Shown: positions 17,528 to 26,918, numbered from the stretch's first letter. The stretch: DNA of 64,000 nucleotides from Hyphomicrobiales bacterium (GCA_021775425.1 JAJFHX010000025.1:1-64000), one strand, 5' to 3'. Notes: a model not told the origin generated them from the sequence alone. Made by a program: numbers and translations.

Positions 17528-18207
17528 GCAATATTGAAACACATACACATGAAGAGCTTATCGGATTATTGCCATTTTATCTTTCAGGTAAAATTGAGGA
17601 AGATGATAAGCGGGCCGTGATGGAATGGCTCGAACGGGACCCTGATGCGGCGTTCATTCTGGAAAAGGTTGAGGCTGAACGGCAAGCCAGCATTGAAGTG
17701 AATGAGGCAGTTAAGGCGCCGCATGACGGGTTGGCCCGGCTTATGAAAGATGTTGCAGCAACGCGCCAGAATGTGCCGCTTTCTGTGAAGGGTGGGTCTT
17801 TGCTGGCTTCGTTGAAAGACAGGATCCTGTCACCTTTACAGGCGGCTCCCTCTGAACTTGCCTGGGGGTTGTGCGGCTTGCTGATGCTGGTGACGATTGG
17901 TCAATCAACGCTTCTCTATAATGGGAATGCGGGTACCACGCCGCCCGGCTTTGAGCTGGCGTCTGGTGAGAAACACACGATTCTTGCAAGTGGTATTGTT
18001 AAATTTTCTGAAACGGTTCAGATGGAAGCGGTGACTGAACTGCTTGATGAGGCCGGGGTGATTATCATAGATGGGCCAACGGCCAGCGGGCAATATGTGA
18101 TTGGTTTTATTGAACGCGATGGACTGCCAGAATTATCAGAGCGCCAGAAGCATTTTAAGGCGCGCAGTGATGTGGTGACATTGTTTGTTGTTAAAGGGGG
18201 CAAGTGA
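17524..18207 (+). CDS. Membrane-anchored anti-sigma-like protein
   Basis: 227 residues from the ATG at 17524, which has GAGG upstream and overlaps the sigma stop; an ATG at 17518 is also possible. The N-terminal 60 residues (HEELIGLLPFYLSGKIEEDD, then a short helical region) look like the sigma-binding helical domain of anti-sigma factors but lack the zinc HxxxCxxC. One membrane segment follows (about residues 113-136, GLCGLLMLVTIGQSTLLY), leaving about 90 residues in the periplasm. Position directly after the sigma gene is the strongest reason for the call. The periplasmic domain is unrecognised. Confidence 0.82.
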   Translation: MSNIETHTHEELIGLLPFYLSGKIEEDDKRAVMEWLERDPDAAFILEKVEAERQASIEVNEAVKAPHDGLARLMKDVAATRQNVPLSVKGGSLLASLKDRILSPLQAAPSELAWGLCGLLMLVTIGQSTLLYNGNAGTTPPGFELASGEKHTILASGIVKFSETVQMEAVTELLDEAGVIIIDGPTASGQYVIGFIERDGLPELSERQKHFKARSDVVTLFVVKGGK

Positions 18208-18211
18208 TCTG

Positions 18212-19633
18212 ATGGCGGTATTACAGACGATTTTCAGATTTGCGGCTGCTCTGGTTTGTTTGTTTGCGTTATTGAATTTGTCTTCTGTTCAAAATGGTGT
18301 GCTTTCTGGAGCTTTGCTGATTAACTCTGCTCAAGCGGCAACATGCGGTGTTGTGGGGGATGTTGTTGACCAGCTTCCCGCTGAAATCGCAGAAGTGCTT
18401 GGTGATGGTGGACCTGATGCTTCATCAGATAAGGGGCAGTGTATCACGCCGCCAAAAGCAACTGATGTGTCTGATGAAAAACCAATAAACGCACCATTGG
18501 TAAAAACTTATCAATCAGCCAATGCGATTGTTGGTGCGCATGTGCCTGATGAGGTGCTGGTGACTGTCAGCGCGGATGAAGGGGTTGTTGAACGTCTGCG
18601 CACTACATACGGATTAACCGTTCGCTCGCAAAAAGTGATCACATTGCTGGGCAGTGTACTGGTTCGCTTTGGCATTCCTGACGGGCGGCCGGTGGCGGTT
18701 GTTCGGGCGCAATTGCTTGGGGCCCCCGGTGTGCTTCAGGCTGAGCCTAACCATATTTACCAGTTAAATGGCAAAGCAGACAATGGCAAAGCAGGCAGTG
18801 CGTTGAAACGCTATTCGATGGTGGCGGCTGAAATTAACAGTGCGCAAAAACAGGCGCTCGGGCGGGGAGTGAAAATAGCCATTATTGATACGGGGGTTGA
18901 TGAAAACCACCCTGCTTTAACCGGTGCGGTGCGGGGGCGGTTTAATGCGCTTGAAAATACACCTTTAAACATAACGGACCATGGCACGGCTGTTGCCCTG
19001 CTGGCTGGGGGCGGTGACAAAAGTTTCATGGGTGCGGCGCCTGAATCTGAGCTTTATGTGGCGCGTGCTTTTGATAAGACGAAAAATGGTGTTTCTGTGA
19101 ATGCGGCGGACGCGATCATTGCCAGCCTTGACTGGGCGTTTCAGCAGGATGTTGATATTGTGAATATGAGTTTTGCCGGGCCAGAGAACAAGCTGATCAC
19201 CAAGTCTATTCAGAATTTGCTGAAACTGAATGTGATATTAGTGGCGGCTGCCGGGAATAATGGATCGAAAGCCCCGTTTGCTTATCCGGCTGCGACGAAA
19301 GGTGTTTTTGCCGTCACAGCCACAGATGCGAAAAACAGGGTTTATTCCAAAGCCAATCAGGGGCCTTATGTTTATGTTTCAGCGCCGGGGGTGGATTTAA
19401 TCATCACGGATGGTGCTGAGAGCGTGCAACTTCGAAGCGGGACATCTTATGGTGCGGCGCTGTTTTCCGGTATTTGCGCCTTAGCGATGGAGGGGCGCAA
19501 AGGCATGCCGCTCAAAAATTTACGAAATATATTAGAGCGCAGCACAAGAGACCTTGGGCCACCGGGGAGAGACCCGACTTTCGGGATTGGACTTATTCGC
19601 GCTGCCGAGCTGTTACGCCAAGTGGCGAAATAA
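18212..19633 (+). CDS. Exported subtilisin-like serine protease (S8 family)
   Basis: 473 residues from the ATG at 18212, four bases after the anti-sigma stop; an upstream TTG at 18185 is less likely. A signal sequence ends near NSAQA-AT. Residues about 100-185 form an inhibitor-I9-like propeptide region (VPDEVLVTVSADEGVVERLR...GVLQAEPNHIYQLN). The catalytic domain has the triad: Asp in AIIDTGVDENHP, His in NITDHGTAVALLAGGG, Ser in RSGTSYGAALFSGICALA, and the oxyanion Asn in AAAGNNGSKAP. The usual GTSMAAP reads GTSYGAA. Third gene of the sigma operon; may cleave the anti-sigma periplasmic domain or process the divergent secreted proteins (inference). Confidence 0.93.
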   Translation: MAVLQTIFRFAAALVCLFALLNLSSVQNGVLSGALLINSAQAATCGVVGDVVDQLPAEIAEVLGDGGPDASSDKGQCITPPKATDVSDEKPINAPLVKTYQSANAIVGAHVPDEVLVTVSADEGVVERLRTTYGLTVRSQKVITLLGSVLVRFGIPDGRPVAVVRAQLLGAPGVLQAEPNHIYQLNGKADNGKAGSALKRYSMVAAEINSAQKQALGRGVKIAIIDTGVDENHPALTGAVRGRFNALENTPLNITDHGTAVALLAGGGDKSFMGAAPESELYVARAFDKTKNGVSVNAADAIIASLDWAFQQDVDIVNMSFAGPENKLITKSIQNLLKLNVILVAAAGNNGSKAPFAYPAATKGVFAVTATDAKNRVYSKANQGPYVYVSAPGVDLIITDGAESVQLRSGTSYGAALFSGICALAMEGRKGMPLKNLRNILERSTRDLGPPGRDPTFGIGLIRAAELLRQVAK

Positions 19634-19761
19634 TTATTTAAGGCTTGCCCAATTGCTGTTTTTACACCGCTGACGTTTGTGGTGATAGTTTTTCGCGTAT
19701 TATTTCCCTTAACGCTAATTTCATGTAGCCTTGCAGCAGTTAATGAGGGCTGAAGGCGGGC

Positions 19762-21360
19762 ATGAGCGAAGCTAATATTCATCCGACAGAAATGGCTGAA
19801 ACTTCTTTAAATGTTTCAGGTGAGGTTTATGATGTCATCATTATTGGTGGCGGAGTGAATGGCACTGGTGTGGCGCGTGATGCGGCATTGCGGGGGCTGC
19901 GGGTTTGTCTGCTTGAAAAGGGTGATCTTGGCGGGGCAACCTCATCTGCCAGCACAAAGCTTATTCATGGCGGGCTTCGTTATCTGGAGTTTGGTGCCTT
20001 TCGACTGGTGCGGGATGCTTTGTTTGAACGCCAGTTACTGATGAAGATGATGCCGGGTTTTATTCGTGAAATGCGGTTTGTTCTCCCTTTTAAAAAACGT
20101 TTAAAGACTGCACGCGGCAAAGGTGAGAAGGTTGTTACGCGGCCCTTTGTCCTGGTTCGGCTTGGGTTATGGCTATATGATCTGCTTGGACCGAGAGGGG
20201 TTCTGAAAAAATCCACCACCATTCCTCAGCTTGAAAACTCATATACTTCCCTTCTTAAAGACGGGATGGCGCGCGGGTTTGAGTATTCAGATTGTATTGT
20301 AGATGATGCGCGGCTGGTGATTTTTAACGCGCTTGAGGCAGCGGCTGCGGGAGCCGTTATTTCGAGTTACTCAACGGTGGTCTCAGCGGTGAGGGGCGAG
20401 AAATACTGGCAGGTGGAGCTTGAAGATGGGCGTCTGATTGAGGGGCGGTCACTGGTGAATGCCACGGGGCCTTATGTGAACCGGTTTATTGAAACCGAGA
20501 TGAAAAAATTTGCAGCGCTTCCTTTGCGGCTTGTCAGGGGCAGTCATATTGTTGTGCCGCGGTTATATGAACTTGAGCGGGCGTTTTTATTGCAGCAGGA
20601 TGACGGACGTGTTGTTTTCACCATCCCCTATGAACGGCACTTTACGCTTATTGGCACGACTGAAGAACCGCATGAGACCGGCCTTGAAACAGTTTCAGCA
20701 ACAGAGAGTGAAATTGCTTATCTGATGAAAGCGGTTGCTCAGTATTTTCGACGTGATCTGAAACGTTCTGATGTTGTCTGGTCATTTGCCGGGGTGCGCC
20801 CGCTATATGATGAGGGCAAAACACAGGCTTACAAAGCAAACAGGGATTATAAGCTTGATGTTGAAGTAGTTGAAGAACATGCGGATGGCCTGCCCGTTGT
20901 TCATATTTATGGTGGGAAAATCACCACATTTAGGAAGTTATCTGCTGATGTTGTTGATAAGCTGAAAGTGGCGTTTCCTGAACTTGGCCCGTGCCGGACG
21001 GATGTTGTCCCTTATACTGCGTTTGATGATGTGGGGTATAAGGCATGGCTGAAGGATTTTCATGAGCGATTTGTTTTGTTGCCACTTTCCATGAGGCAGC
21101 GCTGGCTGCATGCCTATGGAAGACGGGTGGAGTGGTTTTTAAAGGGCGTGCGCTCAAAGAAGGACTTAGGGCAGGATTTTGGCGCCGGATTTTTTGAGCG
21201 CGAACTCAGATATCTTATCACACATGAATGGGCACGCACGCCGGAAGATGTTTTGTGGCGGCGCACCAAGCTTGGTTTGCATCTTAGTGAGAGCCAGCGG
21301 GAGGCTGTGAGCAGCTGGATGAAAGAGCGCCAACAGTCACAGTTTGATGAGGCGGATTGA
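19762..21360 (+). CDS. glpD: Aerobic glycerol-3-phosphate dehydrogenase
   Basis: 532 residues, full length. FAD-binding Rossmann motif VIIIGGGVNGTGVARDAALRG near the start, then LLEKGDLGGATSSASTKLIH and GGLRYLEFGAFRLVRDAL, characteristic of GlpD. It oxidises glycerol-3-phosphate to dihydroxyacetone phosphate at the membrane and passes electrons to ubiquinone. Its TGA overlaps the glpK ATG by one base, so the two are translated together. No glpF or glpR is next to them. Confidence 0.96.
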   Translation: MSEANIHPTEMAETSLNVSGEVYDVIIIGGGVNGTGVARDAALRGLRVCLLEKGDLGGATSSASTKLIHGGLRYLEFGAFRLVRDALFERQLLMKMMPGFIREMRFVLPFKKRLKTARGKGEKVVTRPFVLVRLGLWLYDLLGPRGVLKKSTTIPQLENSYTSLLKDGMARGFEYSDCIVDDARLVIFNALEAAAAGAVISSYSTVVSAVRGEKYWQVELEDGRLIEGRSLVNATGPYVNRFIETEMKKFAALPLRLVRGSHIVVPRLYELERAFLLQQDDGRVVFTIPYERHFTLIGTTEEPHETGLETVSATESEIAYLMKAVAQYFRRDLKRSDVVWSFAGVRPLYDEGKTQAYKANRDYKLDVEVVEEHADGLPVVHIYGGKITTFRKLSADVVDKLKVAFPELGPCRTDVVPYTAFDDVGYKAWLKDFHERFVLLPLSMRQRWLHAYGRRVEWFLKGVRSKKDLGQDFGAGFFERELRYLITHEWARTPEDVLWRRTKLGLHLSESQREAVSSWMKERQQSQFDEAD

Positions 21361-22856
21361 TGGGGAAATATATACTTAGTTTTGATCAGGGTACGACATC
21401 AAGCCGGGCACTGTTGTTTGATGAAACATTTCAGGTGGTGGGTCTTGATCAGATTGAGTTGAGGCAGATTTACCCCAAAGCCGGATATGTTGAGCATGAC
21501 GCCATGGAAATCTGGCAGGCGAGTTTGCTGACAGCGCAAAATGCAATTAAAAAAGCGGGAATATCAGCCAGTGAAATTGTTTCGATTGGGATTACCAATC
21601 AGCGTGAGACAACCGTGCTGTGGGAGCGTGACAGCGGCACGCCGCTTTATCACGCGATTGTCTGGCAGGACAGGCGGACGAGTGAATATTGTGCGAGCCT
21701 GAAGCAAAGCGGTGTGAGTGATGTTATTTGCCGGAAAACCGGGTTGCTTGCTGATCCTTATTTTAGTGCGACGAAACTGAGATGGCTGCTGCAAAATATT
21801 GATGGCGCTTACGAACGGGCTCTGAAGGGGGAGCTTTGTTTTGGAACTGTTGACAGCTGGCTGTTGTGGAATCTTACTGGCGGGAAAAGCCATCTGACGG
21901 ATGCGACCAATGCCTCAAGAACCATGCTCTATAATATTCATGACGGGCGCTGGGATGAGGAGCTGCTTGAAAATTTTGACATTCCTGTGCAGCTGTTACC
22001 TGAAGTCCGGGATTGTACGTCGGATTTTGGCTTTAGCGATGAAGCTTTTTTTTGCACGAAGATTCCGATCAACGGCATGGCGGGTGATCAGCATGCGGCA
22101 CTCATAGGCCAGGGATGTTTTCAGGCAGGGGCGGTTAAATCTACCTATGGCACAGGATGTTTTATGCTGATGAATGTCGGGGAGGCGGCTGTTCCATCAA
22201 CCAATAACCTTTTATCAACTCTTGCTTATCAGATTGACGGCAAGCGGACCTATGCGCTGGAGGGGTCTATTTTTATTGCTGGTGCCGCTGTTCAATGGCT
22301 CAGGGATGAGGTCGGGATAATCGGGGCATCGGATGAGTGTGATGGACTGGCCGCAAGCTCTGATATGGATGACCCGGTTTGTCTTGTGCCTTCATTTACC
22401 GGGCTTGGCGCGCCTTACTGGCAGCCTGATGTGCAGGGGGCTTTGTTTTATCTATCGCGAGGTACGGGGCGGGCTGAAATTGTCAGGGCGACGCTTGAAT
22501 CGGTTGGTTTGCAGACAAAAGACCTGATCGAGGCGATGAAGTCTGATTGGGATGCTGCTTCGGATGTTCAGCAGATATTGAGGGTTGATGGCGGGCTTGC
22601 TCGCTCAGACTGGGCGATGCAGTTTCTGGCTGATATTCTGCAATGTCCGGTTGACCGGCCGCAACTAACAGAGACAACTGCACTTGGGGCAGCTTATCTT
22701 GCCGGCTTGCATCAGGGGATTTATCCGGATTTTGAAAATTTTGGGAAATTGTGGTCTCTGGAGCGGCAATTTACGCCGCTGCGGGCTAAAACTGAGATGG
22801 ATGAGAAATACAGGCTCTGGGGACGTGCTGTTGCGATGCTTTTGAATGATCAGTAG
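21360..22856 (+). CDS. glpK: Glycerol kinase
   Basis: 498 residues from the ATG at 21360 (TGATG overlap with glpD). FGGY-family kinase: KYILSFDQGTTSSRALLFD at the start, IGITNQRETTVLWERDSG, IVWQDRRTSEYC, and the C-terminal FGGY signature region PSFTGLGAPYWQPDVQGALF with LRVDGGLARSDWAMQFLAD. Phosphorylates glycerol to glycerol-3-phosphate for GlpD. Confidence 0.96.
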   Translation: MGKYILSFDQGTTSSRALLFDETFQVVGLDQIELRQIYPKAGYVEHDAMEIWQASLLTAQNAIKKAGISASEIVSIGITNQRETTVLWERDSGTPLYHAIVWQDRRTSEYCASLKQSGVSDVICRKTGLLADPYFSATKLRWLLQNIDGAYERALKGELCFGTVDSWLLWNLTGGKSHLTDATNASRTMLYNIHDGRWDEELLENFDIPVQLLPEVRDCTSDFGFSDEAFFCTKIPINGMAGDQHAALIGQGCFQAGAVKSTYGTGCFMLMNVGEAAVPSTNNLLSTLAYQIDGKRTYALEGSIFIAGAAVQWLRDEVGIIGASDECDGLAASSDMDDPVCLVPSFTGLGAPYWQPDVQGALFYLSRGTGRAEIVRATLESVGLQTKDLIEAMKSDWDAASDVQQILRVDGGLARSDWAMQFLADILQCPVDRPQLTETTALGAAYLAGLHQGIYPDFENFGKLWSLERQFTPLRAKTEMDEKYRLWGRAVAMLLNDQ

Positions 22857-23071
22857 CAGCTAAAGATGAAAGCTGGTTGAAAAGGTTAAGCTGGGCTTTA
22901 TGGGTAAGCTACTTTCTGTTAACCGAATCAGTTCATGATGAAAATCATTCTTAAGGGCGCATATTTTCCATATACTATTGATTTAACTGTATTCTTTAGT
23001 CTAATTGTTATGGAGAAAGACGTGTTTCTTTTCCCCTGATTGTAGAGCGTAGATCAAGTATTTGCGTTAGG
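22857..23071 (+). other. Intergenic region after glpK; possible small RNA
   Basis: About 215 bases between glpK and the terminator at 23072. It contains an AT-rich stretch (22978-23010) that could serve as a promoter, then a nine-codon frame ATGGAGAAAGAC...TGA at 23011-23040 and a short U/G-rich run before the hairpin. This could be a short independent transcript or simply the glp operon trailer. No known RNA family recognised. Confidence 0.3.
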
Positions 23072-23107
23072 GCCTCTCCTGAGTACGGAGAGGCTTTTTC
23101 TTTTTTA
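23072..23107 (+). terminator. Intrinsic terminator downstream of glpD-glpK
   Basis: Perfect 8-bp stem GCCTCTCC / GGAGAGGC with a seven-base loop (TGAGTAC), followed by TTTTTCTTTTTT on the plus strand. The minus-strand side has no T tract, so it serves plus-strand transcription only. Confidence 0.9.
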
Positions 23108-23151
23108 AGGGGTGTTCAGAGTTAGGCAGAACAAGCTGAAGATGTCAGCGA

Positions 23152-24060
23152 TTATACTGATTTGTCGATATTTTCTTCACTCTTATCATCTTTTTTGCTG
23201 TTGTCTTCTTTATCGGTTGAAGTTTCAGCATTCTTTGCGGCCTGATCATTTTGTTTTTGTTCTTTGGTGGGCTTTTCGCCGCCTTTTGCCACGCCGACCA
23301 TTGCCGGGCGAAGGACACGGCTGTCAATCATAAAGCCCGGGGCAACCACTTCCAGAATGGTGCCGGCAAGAACTTCAGGATTTGGGATTTCAAACAGCGC
23401 CTGATGGTTGTTGGGGTCAAAAATATCGCCCTTAGGGTCAATGCGGGAGATGCCGTGCCTGTCCAGAACATTGGTTAATTCACGGCCAGTCATCTCAACA
23501 CCTTCGACAAGTGCTTTTAAGGCCGGGTCTTCGTCTATTGCCCCTTCCGGAACAGCTGAGAGAGTGCGGGTCAGGTTGTCATCTAATGTGATGATGTCTT
23601 TGGCAAAATTGGAGATGGCGTATTTTGAGATGTCCTGCTTTTCGCGTTCTGTGCGGCGGCGCAGATTTTCCATATCTGCTGCCTGGCGAAGGAGTTTGTC
23701 TTTTAATTCAGCAACTTCAGCTTCAAGCCGCTCTACCGGGGTGAGTTGCGGAGTGCCGTTATCAGGTTCGATGTTGCCAGCTTCAATGTGATCTTCCATG
23801 GCAGAATCTCTGGCGGCTTCTCTGGCGGCTTTTTTAGCATCATCAAGTGAGGTCACTTTTTCTGAATTTGCCTCATCTGTTGATTTTTCATTTTCTGCAG
23901 AGGTTTTTTGATTTTCTGGTTTCACGGTTGATGGCCCTTGTGGGGTTGATTGTGGCTGGTCTGTTCCCTGTTTTTCCTGGGGGTTACCCTGTCCGGCCGG
24001 GAATTTATTATTGTTCTCTATGTTGTTGCCGGTTTGATTGTTTTGCTTTTCTTCACTCAT
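23152..24060 (-). CDS. grpE: Co-chaperone nucleotide exchange factor with long disordered ends
   Basis: 302 residues from the ATG at 24060 (an upstream ATG at 24075 is possible). The central part is GrpE: a coiled coil (VERLEAEVAELKDKLLRQAA), DMENLRRRTEREKQDISKYA, and the C-terminal beta domain with the family signature region (GEKPTKEQ preceded by SRVLRPAMVGVAKGG). It exchanges ADP on DnaK. The protein is about 100 residues longer than usual: about 110 N-terminal residues rich in Asn, Gln, Glu and Lys, and a 35-residue acidic/lysine tail. Downstream of hrcA on the same strand, as in other alphaproteobacteria. Confidence 0.95.
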   Translation of the reverse strand: MSEEKQNNQTGNNIENNNKFPAGQGNPQEKQGTDQPQSTPQGPSTVKPENQKTSAENEKSTDEANSEKVTSLDDAKKAAREAARDSAMEDHIEAGNIEPDNGTPQLTPVERLEAEVAELKDKLLRQAADMENLRRRTEREKQDISKYAISNFAKDIITLDDNLTRTLSAVPEGAIDEDPALKALVEGVEMTGRELTNVLDRHGISRIDPKGDIFDPNNHQALFEIPNPEVLAGTILEVVAPGFMIDSRVLRPAMVGVAKGGEKPTKEQKQNDQAAKNAETSTDKEDNSKKDDKSEENIDKSV

Positions 24061-24130
24061 GTTCTTGCCACACAATGTTTAACTGTAAAATTATATTCAA
24101 TGTCTGGTTTGTTCACTTTCAGAGAGATGG

Positions 24131-24159
24131 ATATTGGCTTAATCAATTAAAAAATCAAG
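24131..24159 (-). promoter_or_regulatory. Possible heat-shock-type promoter for grpE
   Basis: On the minus strand CTTGAT (24159-24154), a 17-base spacer and CAATAT (24136-24131), about 70 bases before the grpE start. CTTG in the -35 with this spacing resembles alphaproteobacterial RpoH promoters, but the -10 is a poor fit (CCCCAT-like expected) and an ordinary sigma-70 reading is also possible. Confidence 0.35.
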
Positions 24160-24251
24160 TGCTTTACCTCTGATAAATGGAATAATTGGGTAAAACAAGG
24201 CAGTTAATTATTATGAGAGCTGCCTTTGATTCCCGAGATGATTGAGTTTGC

Positions 24252-25316
24252 TCAGGTGATTAAGCGGCTCATCAGTTTTGCTGTGTAATCCACCATCGGG
24301 ATAATTCTGGCATAATTCAGGCGGGTCGGGCCGATGATACCCATGACGCCAACAATGTTACGGTCACTATCCTTAAACGGGGCGGCGACGATGGAAGAGC
24401 CTGAGAGGGAAAACAGTTTATTTTCCGAGCCGATAAAAATTCGCACGCCTCTTGCTTTTTCCGAGGCGCTGAGGAGATTTACGAGCTCACTTTTGGTTTC
24501 GAGATCATCAAACAGTTTTCGCACCCGCTCCAGCTCTTCGGCGGCGTTGATATCTTCTATCAGTTTTGAGCGGCCGCGCACGATGAGGCTTTTTTTGCCA
24601 TTGTTCTCTCCTGACCAGAGGGCCACACCGGACTGGATCAGTTTTGTTGTCAGGGCATCGAGTTCGTTTGACTGGGTTTTCAGCTCCTGTTCGATGTTGA
24701 CTTTGGCTTCGGTCAGTGTTGTGCCCTGAAGGCGGGAGCTGAGATAGTTTGAAGCTTCAACGAGAGCTGAAGGGGGGAGATCATTGGGGATGTCTATGAT
24801 GCGGTTTTCGACATTATTATCTTCACCAACCAGCACGGCGAGCGCCTTGCCAGGCTCAAGGCGGACAAATTCTATCTGTTTTAATCTGGTGATCTGCTTT
24901 TCAGTCAGGACGATGCCCGCACATTGAGAGAGGCCGGATAACAATTCACCGGCTTCTGTCAGCATGTCTTCAACGGGTTTGTTTTTAACGTCTTTTGAAA
25001 TCTGCTTTTCTATTCTGGCGCGTTCTTCGCGGCTCAGATCGCCGACCTGCAGCAGGCCGTCGACGAATAATCTCAGGCCCATTTCAGTTGGCATGCGGCC
25101 AGCTGAGGTATGGGGCTGGGTGATGAGGCCAGCTTCTTCAAGATCTGACATTACATTGCGCACTGAAGCTGGTGACAGCGTCATTGGCAGGTGGCGGCTG
25201 ATATTTCTTGAGCCAACGGGTTCACCTGTATCAAGGAAGCTTTCAACAATGGTTCTGAATATCTCTACCGATCTGTCGTTCAGATCGCTCAGGTTATGGG
25301 TGGGGTGGTTTGCCAT
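24252..25316 (-). CDS. hrcA: Heat-inducible transcription repressor HrcA
   Basis: 354 residues, standard. N-terminal winged helix (IFRTIVESFLDTGEPVGSRN, then LSPASVRNVMSDLEEAGL) and the PHTSAGRMPTEMGLRLFVD segment typical of HrcA, followed by the GAF-like domain ending FSLSGSSIVAAPFKDSDRNI and GVMGIIGPTRLNYARIIPMV. It represses class I heat-shock genes by binding CIRCE operators; no CIRCE was seen in this window, so its targets (groESL) lie elsewhere. Divergent from rph. Confidence 0.97.
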   Translation of the reverse strand: MANHPTHNLSDLNDRSVEIFRTIVESFLDTGEPVGSRNISRHLPMTLSPASVRNVMSDLEEAGLITQPHTSAGRMPTEMGLRLFVDGLLQVGDLSREERARIEKQISKDVKNKPVEDMLTEAGELLSGLSQCAGIVLTEKQITRLKQIEFVRLEPGKALAVLVGEDNNVENRIIDIPNDLPPSALVEASNYLSSRLQGTTLTEAKVNIEQELKTQSNELDALTTKLIQSGVALWSGENNGKKSLIVRGRSKLIEDINAAEELERVRKLFDDLETKSELVNLLSASEKARGVRIFIGSENKLFSLSGSSIVAAPFKDSDRNIVGVMGIIGPTRLNYARIIPMVDYTAKLMSRLIT

Positions 25317-25531
25317 TATGTTTCGTCAATTGTTCCATCTGGATGGCTGAATCTAGTCTTCGGTAATTGTTTCGTCAATATATGTCTGTATTCGTTTGAA
25401 AGGAAGGGTGCTGCGTGTATTCCCATGAAATAAATCAATGCGAAGCTTAGATATGAAGACTTGTACAATAAGGTTTGCTGCCATAAGTTGTTGGCTGATT
25501 TCACACTTTAGAAGAGGCTAAATTAAGATCA

Positions 25532-26245
25532 ATGCGTCCCAGTAAACGTCAAAATGATGAAATGCGCCGTGTTTCAGTTGAAAGAGCGGTATCGTTGCAT
25601 GCGGAAGGTTCCTGCCTGATTAAATTTGGCAATACCCATGTTTTATGTACAGCTTCGCTGGAAGAGCGGATTCCGCCCTGGTTAAAGGGTAAGGGGCAGG
25701 GCTGGGTTACGGCTGAATATGGTATGTTGCCGCGCTCAACATCAGACCGGATGCGCCGTGAAGCAACGGCTGGCAAGCAATCTGGCCGGACGCAGGAAAT
25801 TCAGCGGCTTATCGGGCGTTCGCTAAGGGCGGTTGTTGATATGAAAGCTTTGGGTGAGCGGCAGATCTCTGTTGATTGTGATGTCATTCAGGCGGATGGC
25901 GGCACCAGGACTGCATCAATTACCGGCGCATGGGTTGCACTTAACGACTGTATTGAATGGATGAGGGCGCGGGATATGGTTTCTGGTGATGTGTTAACCG
26001 GGCAGGTGGCCGCGATTTCTTGCGGCATTTATAAAGGGGTTGAGGTGCTTGATCTTGATTATCCGGAAGATTCTGACGCTGATGCGGATGCCAATTTTGT
26101 TATGACTGACAGTGGCGGGATTGTTGAAATTCAGGGCACTGCTGAGGCTGACCCTTTTTCCGAAGAGCAGTTTGGTGAGTTGATGAGACTTGCGAAAAAA
26201 GGCATTGGTGAACTTTGCAAATTGCAGAAAATTTCCGTTAGCTAA
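25532..26245 (+). CDS. rph: Ribonuclease PH
   Basis: 237 residues, full length. Opens [20 protein letters not shown] and keeps [39 protein letters not shown] and the phosphate-binding [19 protein letters not shown], then [18 protein letters not shown]. It trims tRNA 3' ends by phosphorolysis. First gene of the plus-strand set rph-rdgB-hemW. Confidence 0.97.
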   Translation: MRPSKRQNDEMRRVSVERAVSLHAEGSCLIKFGNTHVLCTASLEERIPPWLKGKGQGWVTAEYGMLPRSTSDRMRREATAGKQSGRTQEIQRLIGRSLRAVVDMKALGERQISVDCDVIQADGGTRTASITGAWVALNDCIEWMRARDMVSGDVLTGQVAAISCGIYKGVEVLDLDYPEDSDADADANFVMTDSGGIVEIQGTAEADPFSEEQFGELMRLAKKGIGELCKLQKISVS

Positions 26246-26268
26246 TGGTAGATTGATAGCAAAATCGA

Positions 26269-26904
26269 ATGAGTGTGATGATGCAATTAAAACCGGGTCA
26301 AAAACTTGTTGTTGCCAGCCATAATGCCGGCAAGGTGCGTGAGATCAATGAGCTGATTAATCCTTTTGGGCTGGATGCTGTTTCAGCGGGTGAATTAAAC
26401 CTTGATGAGCCAGTTGAGGACGGGGACAGTTTTGCGGCCAATGCTCTTATTAAGGCACGAGCTGCAACAAAGGCTTCAGGGCTTGCGGCTTTGGCGGATG
26501 ATTCAGGGCTAGAAGTTGCTGGCCTTGATGGGGCACCGGGGATTTATTCCGCGCGCTGGGGTGGAGAGAGCGGTGATTTTCAGCTGGCGATGGAGCGGGT
26601 AAATAACGAGCTGGTTGAAAAGGGGTTGCTTGCTGACGAAGACCGGGGCGCGAATTTCACCTGCGCGCTGGCATTATGTCTTCCTTCAGGGGAAACTGAG
26701 GTTTTTCTGGGTCAGGTTTTTGGAACGGTTGTGTGGCCGCCCCGGGGAACGCTTGGATTTGGTTATGATCCGATGTTTGTGCCGCTTGGTGAGATGGTTA
26801 CCTTTGGTGAAATGGAGCCAGCGAGAAAACACCAGATGTCCCATCGGGCCAATGCATTTCAGTTATTTAAGGCGGCCTGTCTTGATCATCTGGTTCAGAG
26901 TTAG
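26269..26904 (+). CDS. rdgB: XTP/dITP diphosphatase (Ham1/RdgB)
   Basis: 211 residues. Conserved [17 protein letters not shown], the catalytic [20 protein letters not shown] followed by [16 protein letters not shown] and the late HQMSHRANA. Removes non-canonical purine nucleotides (dITP, XTP) from the pool. 23 bases after rph and 14 before hemW. Several in-frame ATGs at the start (26269, 26278, 26281); the first is used here. Confidence 0.96.
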   Translation: MSVMMQLKPGQKLVVASHNAGKVREINELINPFGLDAVSAGELNLDEPVEDGDSFAANALIKARAATKASGLAALADDSGLEVAGLDGAPGIYSARWGGESGDFQLAMERVNNELVEKGLLADEDRGANFTCALALCLPSGETEVFLGQVFGTVVWPPRGTLGFGYDPMFVPLGEMVTFGEMEPARKHQMSHRANAFQLFKAACLDHLVQS

Positions 26905-26918
26905 GTTATTGGGGAGCG

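Noticed and set aside
24061-25531. CIRCE operator near hrcA/grpE
   Set aside because: No TTAGCACTC-N9-GAGTGCTAA or close variant seen in either intergenic region.
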